DNA of 64,000 nucleotides from Pseudomonadota bacterium (GCA_021805685.1 JAJZET010000235.1:11516-75515), one strand, 5' to 3'. Shown: positions 1 through 8,317, counted from the stretch's first letter. Notes: generated by a model not told the origin, from the sequence alone. A program made the numbers and translations.

Positions 1-44
1 AACCCCTGGCTGATCGCCTGCAGGCCAAACTCAAGGAAGCGCCT

Positions 45-824
45 GTGCTGCATGCGGACGAGACCCCGGTGGGGATGCTCGATCCAGGCAACGGCCAGAC
101 CCGGCGGGCCTACCTGTTTGCCTACCGAACGGCGGTCGGGCCGCCGATCGTGCTGTTCGACTTTGCCACCAGCCGCAGCGGCGAGCATGCGCGTCAGTAT
201 CTGGACGGCTGGCGCGGCCATCTGATGGTGGATGACTACGGTGGCTACAAGAAGCTGTTCGGCCAGGGGATGACCGAACTTGGCTGCTGGGCGCATGCGC
301 GTCGAAAGTTCTTTGAGCAGCATGAGGCCAGCGGCAGCCCGATTGCCGCCGAAGCGTTGGCGCGCATTGCCGCCCTCTATGGGGTGGAGAAGGCGGCCAA
401 GGAGATGGACGCCGAGGCCCGTTGCGCCTGGCGTCAGCAGCAGGCGCGCCCACTGCTCACGGCCTTCAAAGCGTGGCTCGATGCGCAGCGTCTGACCACG
501 CTGGGCAATAGCGGCACGGCCAAGGCGATGGACTACACCCTCAAGCGCTGGCCGGCCTTGGTCCGCTACGTGGACGATGGCCACTACCCGATCGACAACA
601 ACCCGATCGAGAACGCTATCCGACCGATTGCGCTGGGGCGGAAGAATTGGATGTTCGTTGGCGCCGAACGCGCCGGCCACCGGGCGGCGGCGATCATGGG
701 CTTGCTGGCTACCGCCAAGGCCAATGGGCTGGAGCCGCAAGCATGGCTCACCGATGTGCTCACGCGTTTGCCGACCACGAAGGCTCGTGACATCGATACC
801 TTGCTGCCGCTGCGGGAAGACTGA
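45..824 (+). mobile_element. IS66-family transposase (C-terminal part; gene continues left of window)
   Basis: ORF with HADETPVGML, DDYGGYK, CWAHARRKFF and DNNPIENAIRPIALGRKNWMF motifs typical of IS66 TnpC; reading frame open at the window start. Confidence 0.93.
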
Positions 825-1306
825 TGGACTACAGCGCCATCCTCTCTGCGCTTTCCAAGGCGTCTGCGTTTGACCTCTATCGGCTGCGCTGTGCGATTGA
901 CCGACAGCTGGCTGATCCGGCTTGGGTGATGGCGGTGCGCCTGCGTATGAATGTGGGTATGCGTATCGCCTTCTTCGACTCGCGCGACAACGTCATGCGC
1001 GAGGGTGTCATCATCGAGTTCCGGCGCAAACATATCGTCGTGGAGGTCGCACCTCGGCAGCATTGGCTGGTCGACTACGCCGCTATCAATCTCGATGGTG
1101 CCGATGCCGATATCCGCGAGCGCCCGCAACAAGGGCTGGGACGCCATGAAGTCCATGTCGGCGATGTGGTGGGCTTCCAGGATCGTTATGGGCGCTCTCA
1201 CCGGGGTGAGATCAGCAAGCTCAATGACAAAACAGTCACCATCATGGAAGGTCATACGCGCTGGCGGGTCGGTTACAACTTGCTGCACCGCCTGATCGAA
1301 GGCTGA
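824..1306 (+). CDS. Hypothetical IS66-linked protein with SH3/KOW-like composition
   Basis: 160 aa; ATG overlaps the transposase stop (TGATG), suggesting translational coupling; repeated VGMRIAFFD / VGDVVGFQDR segments. Confidence 0.6.
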   Translation: MDYSAILSALSKASAFDLYRLRCAIDRQLADPAWVMAVRLRMNVGMRIAFFDSRDNVMREGVIIEFRRKHIVVEVAPRQHWLVDYAAINLDGADADIRERPQQGLGRHEVHVGDVVGFQDRYGRSHRGEISKLNDKTVTIMEGHTRWRVGYNLLHRLIEG

Positions 1307-1418
1307 GCGCTTCGTCAACGTGTCGCAACCAAACGCTTACCGAGCGTCAAGGTTGGACGACGACGATTGGTATAACCCGCCATCGTAGACGGCTAGGTGC
1401 TACTTTTGACTTGATTAC

Positions 1419-2279
1419 TTAGCTAATCGCTTCAGACGCCGTTGAAAAGACCTCACTTCCGTAATATGCGATTAGGTTGTTAATAGCCAAGTCGTCGTTC
1501 TTATACATATTCTCCTTGAATAGCCCCGTCGATTGCGTACCGGGCCAAAAAATAGGGTGCAGCCTGTTCCCAACTTTGACTGGAAGAAACCCATTCAAGC
1601 GAGCCATGACATACAGCCAAAGATCGTCACTACTCGGACACAATTTCATGAACAGCGCTTCGTTTGTTACATCTGAGTAAAGGCTGCCATTTGGATAGAA
1701 AACACCACCAACACCATTAGCAATGATATCTGAACTGCGGATGCGTGATTTGTTATCTTGCACGTCAAAGCTCCAATCATAATATGGAGCTAACTTGCCG
1801 CCGGACAAATAGTGGTATCTGGCAACCATGTGCGACGGAATAGATTGGCTATCATTGGTAAATCCAACGACTAGCTCATCGAGCCAATTTCTAGGGTAGT
1901 AAATGTCATCGTCGCATATAACTATGTGAGCGTGAGGAAATCTATGTATTGTAGGAATTATTTTCTTGTACGAATAAATATCTCGAGTCTGTAAAATTGT
2001 TATCTTAGAATCAAGTCTTTGAACGGACTTAGGCAATTCGTCTATTTCTTCCTTGCTCACCCACAAAATGATGGCATCAGGAATAACTGTTTGCTCCAAT
2101 AGGCTGCTTAGAGTTAGGTGGAGCCACTTAAATCGCGGCCGGTAAGAGGTCATTGAAACTATGAGCTTCTTGTCTAGGCGATGTGGCCTAGGAACAATGG
2201 GGAAAACACTCTTTTGGTTCTCGTAGGCGGCAAGCAATTTACCCATCGGAGTTTCAAAAAATTTTTTTGCTTCAGGCAT
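1419..2279 (-). CDS. Glycosyltransferase, GT-A fold-like
   Basis: 286 aa; VSMTSYRPRFKWLHLTLSSLLEQT...ILWVS and CDDDIYYPRNWL (DxD-type) motifs; clearly AT-richer than the surrounding genome. Confidence 0.7.
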   Translation of the reverse strand: MPEAKKFFETPMGKLLAAYENQKSVFPIVPRPHRLDKKLIVSMTSYRPRFKWLHLTLSSLLEQTVIPDAIILWVSKEEIDELPKSVQRLDSKITILQTRDIYSYKKIIPTIHRFPHAHIVICDDDIYYPRNWLDELVVGFTNDSQSIPSHMVARYHYLSGGKLAPYYDWSFDVQDNKSRIRSSDIIANGVGGVFYPNGSLYSDVTNEALFMKLCPSSDDLWLYVMARLNGFLPVKVGNRLHPIFWPGTQSTGLFKENMYKNDDLAINNLIAYYGSEVFSTASEAIS

Positions 2280-2434
2280 TTTCGTTGCCGAATAAATTAA
2301 GTGCCATGTTGGCGGCTTTTGTTGATCGTAAGAGTAAATCGAAGGCGTGCATGAGCGTTTAACGAGAAATTATTTGAGCGGCATTCGCAGATTCCAACGA
2401 CGCCGTCAACCGAGCTCTCGAGAAGGCTATGACG

Positions 2435-2632
2435 TTATTTTGGAAGCGTCTTTGTCACCCTTCTTTTTGCTAATTTTTTTCCATAGACAATAGAAAAGGC
2501 CGCGCCAAAAGCGGCAACCGCTCTTTGTCCTTGTACAGGCAATCCAATGTAGCCAATTAAAAAATATACAAAAACCACACATAGGAGGAAAAAAACAGTT
2601 TCATATGGAAACGGCGTGTTGCGAATGTTCAT
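2435..2632 (-). CDS. Small two-TM membrane protein with basic C-terminus; candidate immunity protein
   Basis: 65 aa; two hydrophobic stretches, then KKLAKRRVTKTLPK; upstream AGAGGAAG RBS; follows the precursor gene on the same strand. Confidence 0.5.
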   Translation of the reverse strand: MNIRNTPFPYETVFFLLCVVFVYFLIGYIGLPVQGQRAVAAFGAAFSIVYGKKLAKRRVTKTLPK

Positions 2633-2651
2633 ATTATTACTTCCTCTTAAA

Positions 2652-2679
2652 GTACGATGCGCTTAGAAGCGCATCGTAC
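2652..2679 (-). terminator. Intercistronic hairpin between precursor and candidate immunity gene
   Basis: Perfect 13-bp inverted repeat GTACGATGCGCTT / AAGCGCATCGTAC (2652-2664 / 2667-2679), 12 nt past the precursor stop. Confidence 0.7.
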
Positions 2680-2691
2680 GGATGGTAGAAA

Positions 2692-2937
2692 CTATTCCTT
2701 GTTAGGAATGCTTGAGATCGGGAAAGCCTGGTTGGGATCCACGGGCATCTCGGATGCAGCCCATCCGGCTAGCCCGCTAACAACGCCCCCAACAAACCCA
2801 AAATCTGCGATCGCTGTGCCGGCAGCGAGACCAACAGCGAAGCCGATCATACCGCCAACATCTACGGTATAGCCGCAACCCGATACCTCGTCAATCTCGC
2901 ACTGCTCCAGCTCGCGCATCGATTCTGCAAATGACAT
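2692..2937 (-). CDS. Class II microcin/bacteriocin-like precursor peptide, double-glycine-type leader
   Basis: 81 aa from the ATG at 2937 (AAGGA RBS), shorter than the 90-aa ORF, which starts at TTG; leader MRELEQCEIDEVSGC, then Gly-rich hydrophobic core. Confidence 0.75.
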   Translation of the reverse strand: MSFAESMRELEQCEIDEVSGCGYTVDVGGMIGFAVGLAAGTAIADFGFVGGVVSGLAGWAASEMPVDPNQAFPISSIPNKE

Positions 2938-3034
2938 AGACTTTTCCTTGATTTCAGTAGCCAATTTTGCGCCAAATTCATTGACGCTCCCTTGATCAAG
3001 CTATCGATTATCTTTCCAGCCTGATCAATCTTAT

Positions 3035-3066
3035 CCTCGCATGTCGACTATTTCGACATAACGAGG
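3035..3066 (-). promoter_or_regulatory. Hairpin between ABC transporter and precursor genes
   Basis: CCTCG-c-ATGTCGA-ctatt-TCGACAT-aa-CGAGG; 12 bp of stem with a small internal loop; no U-tract on the minus strand. Confidence 0.5.
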
Positions 3067-3071
3067 GAAAA

Positions 3072-5225
3072 TTAAAATCCTAGCTCATCAGAGCAGCTTA
3101 TTACTCCGCCGCGTAGAGACGTGACTTTCCTAGCCATCCTAATCGTTTCCGGCCTATGCGCGATAACGATTTTGGTAATTTTCAGCCTGTGAAGCGCATC
3201 GTTAACGAGATGCTCTCGTTCTACATCCAGATGACTTGTTGCTTCATCCAGCACAAGCAGCTTCGGACATCTATACAATGCCCGGGCCAAGATCACCCTC
3301 TGTTTTTGCCCTCCTGACAGGCTCGAGCCCATGTCACCCACTAGGCTTTGATAGGCCATCGGCATCGCCATGACGTCCTCGTGAATCGCCGCCAAACGTG
3401 CGGCGGCTTCCACCTTCACCGGCGTGACTTCTGGATCGAAGAAGCTGATGTTTTCGAGGATGGATCCGGCGAACAATTGGTCGCCCTGCATCACGGCTCC
3501 TACCCATTGTCGGTAGGTGTCCAGCCCCAGCTTGCGGATATCGATACCGCCGAAGCGCACCTCGCCGTCCGTTGGCTCCAGCAGCCCCAGTACGATCTTG
3601 GTCAGCGTGCTCTTGCCGCAGCCGCTGGGACCGGTGATTGCGATCGACTCGCCCGCCTCGATCTTTAAGTTGCAGTGGCGGAGTATCCACGGCTCACTTT
3701 CCGCATAGCGAAAGCTCACATTGCACAGCTCGATGCTGGCCTCGGGGGTCGGGCCGTTCCAGGCAGCCTCGGCACGCTCTTCGGGCACGGCCAGCGCGAT
3801 ATCCGCCACCCGCTCCGCGTGCAGCTTCAGCATGCGGAAATCCACCCATTTGTCGATCAGTCCCGCCGCGCGGCTGGTGAATTGGTCCGCATAGGCGATG
3901 AAGGCGATCAGCGCACCCGCCGTAAATTCGCTCTTGAGTGCCATGGTCGCCGTGATCCAGATCATCGCCACCCGGCCGATCCCAAAAAGAAGCTGATTGC
4001 TCAAGCCGAAAGCAATGCTCAGGCGCTGGATGCCGATGCTCCGGTTGGCGGTCGAGACCGTGGCATTCGTGTAGCGTGACAGGCGTTCGTCTTGCTTGTT
4101 GGCTAGCTTGATCGGCATCGCACCCCGGATGGCTTCCAGCAGTTCACTCTGCTGGCGTGCGGCGGATATGATTTGCTCTTCATTCGCCCGGCGCAGCGGA
4201 GCGAAGAACGCCCAGCGGATCAGACCGTAGGCCAGGAACAGGCCTGCGACGAGCACCGTCAGCCACGAGCTGTAGAACCCCATGACCACCAAGGTGATCA
4301 CAGACATCACGCCATCAAGCAACGAGCCGATGAACTGAGTCGTCAGGGTCCTCTGGATGGTCTGGATGGAACCGAACCGGGAGACCACATCGCCAATATG
4401 TCGCTTCTCGTACCAGTCCAGCGGCAAGTGCATCAGGTGGCTGAACAGGTTGCTTGCCCACTGCACGTTGAGGGTCGCGCTCAACCAAGTCACGGCCCAG
4501 GAACGTGCGGCAGTGATGAGGGCCGAAAAGACCGTGATACCGAGAAAACCCAGCCCCAACAACGTCAGCAGGTCGTGGTCGGCCGAGACCAGCACCTGGT
4601 CGAGTACCCACTGCAAGTAGAACGGCCCGGCCAGCGCAAAGACTTCCAGCGCCAACGCCAGCAGCAGGATCTGTCCCAACGCCGGCGCCAAGCCGCGCAC
4701 CTTCCCGGTGAGGGTGCGCAGCGAGATGGCCTGACGCTCCCGGGCTGGTGTGAAGTTCGCACCTGGCGCGAGTTCCAGCGCCACGCCGGTGAAATGATCC
4801 GACACCTCGCGGCGCCGCAACGTGCGGATGCCGCGCGCCGGATCATGGATCACTATGCCCCGTTTTCCGACGCGCTTGAGGACCACAAAGTGGTTGAGGT
4901 CCCAATGCAGCAGGCAGGGCGTGCGCAACTTTGCCAGTTCATCCAGATCTAGCTTGAGCGGGCGGCAGGTGAAGCCGAGTTGACCGGCCATCGCCATCAC
5001 CCGCGCCAGGGTCACGCCCTTGAGCGAGGTGGAGAAGCGACGCCGGAGGCCGGCCAGATCGACATCATGACCGTGGTAGCTGGCGATCATCGCCAGACAA
5101 GCTAGACCACATTCAGCCGCCTCCGTCTGCTGCATCATTGGTAGGCGGCGCGACCAGCCAAACTGCAGCGCTGGTCGGTAACCGGTCGCCGACGCAGGAG
5201 CCTCGATCTGGGAGCCATCAGCCAC
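3072..5225 (-). CDS. Peptidase-containing (C39) ABC transporter, CvaB/colicin V type
   Basis: 717 aa; C39 motifs QTEAAECGLACLAMIASYHG, HFVVLKR, IHDPARG; Walker A GPSGCGKST; signature LSGGQKQR; Walker B LLVLDEATSHLD. Confidence 0.95.
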   Translation of the reverse strand: MADGSQIEAPASATGYRPALQFGWSRRLPMMQQTEAAECGLACLAMIASYHGHDVDLAGLRRRFSTSLKGVTLARVMAMAGQLGFTCRPLKLDLDELAKLRTPCLLHWDLNHFVVLKRVGKRGIVIHDPARGIRTLRRREVSDHFTGVALELAPGANFTPARERQAISLRTLTGKVRGLAPALGQILLLALALEVFALAGPFYLQWVLDQVLVSADHDLLTLLGLGFLGITVFSALITAARSWAVTWLSATLNVQWASNLFSHLMHLPLDWYEKRHIGDVVSRFGSIQTIQRTLTTQFIGSLLDGVMSVITLVVMGFYSSWLTVLVAGLFLAYGLIRWAFFAPLRRANEEQIISAARQQSELLEAIRGAMPIKLANKQDERLSRYTNATVSTANRSIGIQRLSIAFGLSNQLLFGIGRVAMIWITATMALKSEFTAGALIAFIAYADQFTSRAAGLIDKWVDFRMLKLHAERVADIALAVPEERAEAAWNGPTPEASIELCNVSFRYAESEPWILRHCNLKIEAGESIAITGPSGCGKSTLTKIVLGLLEPTDGEVRFGGIDIRKLGLDTYRQWVGAVMQGDQLFAGSILENISFFDPEVTPVKVEAAARLAAIHEDVMAMPMAYQSLVGDMGSSLSGGQKQRVILARALYRCPKLLVLDEATSHLDVEREHLVNDALHRLKITKIVIAHRPETIRMARKVTSLRGGVISCSDELGF

Positions 5226-6495
5226 GTGCCGTACCTCCCCACAGGTGACGTCCCATGCCGTACAGCGGCTCGAACAACCATTCCAGTAGGCTGCGACGGT
5301 CCATTAGGATGTCCGCCTGCAGCGCCATGCCCGGCTTCACGGGCTCGTCGTGGCCGTAGGCGAGAACGAACTGTTTGTCGAGCCTGACCTGCACGCGATA
5401 CAGCGATTGCTGGCTTTGCTGGCCGATAAGTGCGGCAATTTCCGAGGCGGTCAGGGCACTGCGCGAAATATCCGTCACGCGGCCATACTGCTGGCCGAAT
5501 TTCTGGTAGGGGAAGGCTTCGTAGCGCAACACCACACGGCTACCCGGATCGATGAAGCCAATGGCGCGGCTCGGCACCAACAACTGCGCCTGCAGCGTTG
5601 AACCCGCGGGCAGGATCGAAAGCAAGGACTGGCCAGCACTCACCATCTGGCCCGGTTTGGGCAGCACGGTGGACACGATGCCATCGCTGGGCGCACGCAG
5701 CACGGTGGCACGCTGCCATTCGTTCTGGGCGATGGACTGCGCCACATTGGCTAGTTTGCGTTCGGTGTCATTGCGTTTGGCGGCGGCTTCCAGCGGCAAT
5801 TGCGCCAGTTGCTGACGGGCTTCGTCGAGTTGCTGACGAGTATCCAGTTGCTGACGCGCCAAGGTCTTGGCCTGACTTTGCGCATCCAGCACAACGCCGC
5901 GTTGCTGCTGGATCTGCATTTCGGAGACATAGCCCTTGATACCCAACGGTACGAGGCGCCCCAACAAATCCTGGTTGTCCGTGACCTGCTTCTGCTCAAT
6001 GGCCAATTGGCCGACGATCTGCACTTGCTGAGCCTGCAGCAAGAGAATCTTGTTGCGCAGTGCATCGGCCTGTTTCTGAGCGAGTTGTTGCTGGTCGGTC
6101 AGGTCGGCCTGCAGACGAGAACGCTGAGCGTCGAGTTGTTGCCCCACTAGTGCGTGGGTGTCACCGAGGACGGCACTATCCTGATTGCTGGTCAGCTCCA
6201 GCAGTACCGCCCCCGCTTTGACTCGCTGGCCGTCGCGCACATTCAACTTGGCGAGGGTGCCGGCACTGGGCGCCACAACGTTGAGCAGACCGGCGCTGGG
6301 TACCAACTCGCCGGACACGGTTTCACGCCGGGTGTAATGGCCGAAGACCAGGAACAGCACGATGGCGGTGGCTAACGCCACGGCCAAGGCGCTGAGAAGC
6401 CAGCGCGACAGCGGCGCGGCGACGATGATGGAGCCAAGCCATTCGCCTCGGCGAGCCTCCATGACCTCCTGTCTGAACAGTGGTGCTCCCGACAT
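5218..6495 (-). CDS. HlyD/CvaA-family periplasmic adaptor of a type I peptide exporter
   Basis: 425 aa; single N-terminal TM, VSGELVPSAGLLNVVAPSAGTLAKLNVRDGQRVKAG lipoyl-like half-motif, coiled coil; overlaps the ABC gene by 8 bp. Confidence 0.92.
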   Translation of the reverse strand: MSGAPLFRQEVMEARRGEWLGSIIVAAPLSRWLLSALAVALATAIVLFLVFGHYTRRETVSGELVPSAGLLNVVAPSAGTLAKLNVRDGQRVKAGAVLLELTSNQDSAVLGDTHALVGQQLDAQRSRLQADLTDQQQLAQKQADALRNKILLLQAQQVQIVGQLAIEQKQVTDNQDLLGRLVPLGIKGYVSEMQIQQQRGVVLDAQSQAKTLARQQLDTRQQLDEARQQLAQLPLEAAAKRNDTERKLANVAQSIAQNEWQRATVLRAPSDGIVSTVLPKPGQMVSAGQSLLSILPAGSTLQAQLLVPSRAIGFIDPGSRVVLRYEAFPYQKFGQQYGRVTDISRSALTASEIAALIGQQSQQSLYRVQVRLDKQFVLAYGHDEPVKPGMALQADILMDRRSLLEWLFEPLYGMGRHLWGGTARG

Positions 6496-6801
6496 CTACC
6501 GCAATCCCCACATCGCCCGTACCCTATGTTGCTCAATGCTTGTGTCCTGCGCACACGCATGGACTCCGATACACGAACCAAGACGTTCGAGACCGTAAAT
6601 TGTGAAATGGCACCCGAAAGGAATGTGCCCCCCCCGTTAACAGGGCCTGTTGGCGCTCGCGACGGATTGACCATCACGCTCGCTTTCGATTGACCACTTC
6701 AAGTGACAGCGAACCCTCGCCGCGCGCCAGGTTGGACGACGCCGACCCTGGTCAATCCATTTTCGGCAATCTGGTCAAATCCCGGCGCGGGCCAACACAT
6801 C

Positions 6802-7206
6802 ATGGCTATAAATCTTGAGTCTCTCTCCCCGGCGGAACTCCAGGCGCTCATCAAGAGCGCGGAAGCGCAGATGGATTCCGCGCGGAAGAATCACGTCAAG
6901 GAAATGCGGGCCAAGATCGATGGCATTCTCGCTGGCGCAGGGCTGACCATCGGGGAGGTGTATCCGGCACGTGGGGGTAGGTCTGCGAAGGGCCCGAAAG
7001 CCAGCGTTGCCCCGAAGTACCGTAATCCCGACAACGCTTCTCAAACGTGGTCAGGACGCGGTAAGCGGCCCCTCTGGTTCAACGAAGCGTTGAAGAGGAA
7101 GGGTGTAACTGCAGAGAGCCTGATGATTGCCAGCGCTCCTCCAAAGGCTTCGCAAACCAAGAAGGCTGCGAAGAAGGCTCCGGGCAAGAAAATCGCAAAA
7201 AGGTGA
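6802..7206 (+). CDS. H-NS-family histone-like DNA-binding protein
   Basis: ATG at 6802; C-terminal PKYRNPDNASQTWSGRGKRPLWFNEALKRKG matches the H-NS DNA-binding domain; Lys-rich tail. Confidence 0.9.
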   Translation: MAINLESLSPAELQALIKSAEAQMDSARKNHVKEMRAKIDGILAGAGLTIGEVYPARGGRSAKGPKASVAPKYRNPDNASQTWSGRGKRPLWFNEALKRKGVTAESLMIASAPPKASQTKKAAKKAPGKKIAKR

Positions 7207-7354
7207 TCCGGTAAGTCTCTTTTTTGGTGTAATTCCAGGGCGCCTGGCGTCGCATCCAGGCGCTCTCGCCATTCCTCTGCAGAGTCGCTACCGACCTATT
7301 GCAGACGTATAGGTGCACGCATCCAATAGTTCGGGCTCACCGGGAGAAAATTCT

Positions 7355-7744
7355 GTGGCTGAGGATTTCGACGTTGAGCAATTCGTCTACATCAAGATCC
7401 CAGATGCTATCCAGCCTTCGGATAGGAGCGACATCTTTGAGGGGCCCATTGATATGGCCCTGGGCTCAGGGGCCCTTGGATATGTCAGTGGCGGCGGAAC
7501 GCTTCTCGGCCGCGCCGGTTCAAACGGCACCCGCCTGATCGAATTTTGCGGAATTGACATCAATACGACCGATCGGGAGGCGGCCCTCAAGGTCCTTAGG
7601 AATTTGCTTCCCACCCTCGGCGCACCACTTGGCACGGAGCTCCACTACACCGTTGGCGGAGTCAGGCTTCAAGACTGTTATGTTGGTGTCGAGTGGCGCA
7701 CAGGTGATGCACGCAGCTTTCTGCATCCAGCGTTTGACATCTGA
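7355..7744 (+). CDS. Hypothetical protein
   Basis: Probable GTG start after GGGAGAAAATTCT; VAEDFDVEQFVYIKIPDAI...; no family recognised. Confidence 0.5.
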   Translation: MAEDFDVEQFVYIKIPDAIQPSDRSDIFEGPIDMALGSGALGYVSGGGTLLGRAGSNGTRLIEFCGIDINTTDREAALKVLRNLLPTLGAPLGTELHYTVGGVRLQDCYVGVEWRTGDARSFLHPAFDI

Positions 7745-7898
7745 CGTCGCTGGGCCCGCTGCCGACCGAGCCGGACATTTGCATTAGTGCATGCTTCCCG
7801 AGCTGCTAGGCAGGTAGCCGGCGCTTAGCAGCACCTTGCAGGGGGCCGCTTTGGGTAGGAGCCCAGAACTCGCCAGGGCGCATGTTAGCTTCCCACGC

Positions 7899-7955
7899 TG
7901 GCCAAACTATGCTTTCGAAATCTCATAGTTTGGCCAAAGCGGCCAAACTATGAGA
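7899..7955. repeat. Triple inverted/direct repeat of GGCCAAACTATG(AGA)
   Basis: TGGCCAAACTATG (7899-7911), TCTCATAGTTTGGCC (7921-7935), GGCCAAACTATGAGA (7941-7955); last two form a perfect 15-bp stem with a 5-nt loop. Confidence 0.9.
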
Positions 7956-7987
7956 GAAAGCGCAAAGGACGACGCTGCACTAGGATG

Positions 7988-8063
<76 letters not shown>

Positions 8064-8277
8064 TTGAGGATGCCGCCCGTTGCGTGGCGGCCATGCATGG
8101 TAGCGGCAGCGTGCGATATGCGCCAAGCAGATGGCGCTACCACGCGGGCCGCGACGATCGCGGCTTGCCGATGCACTTCAGAACTTGCGAACGCCTGCGC
8201 CGCGATCTGCTGCGCGCGGACGCGGCGCGATGCTCCTGCTTCAACCTTCCTTGCCCACTGCAAAAGCCCGGCGTATA

Positions 8278-8301
8278 GTTACGCGTAACGTTACGCCTAA
8301 C
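8278..8301. promoter_or_regulatory. Tandem 12-bp palindromic operator-like repeat
   Basis: GTTACGCGTAAC immediately followed by GTTACGCCTAAC (11/12 identical), 17 bp upstream of the DUF2170 ATG. Confidence 0.6.
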
Positions 8302-8317
8302 CACGCAAGAATTATCC

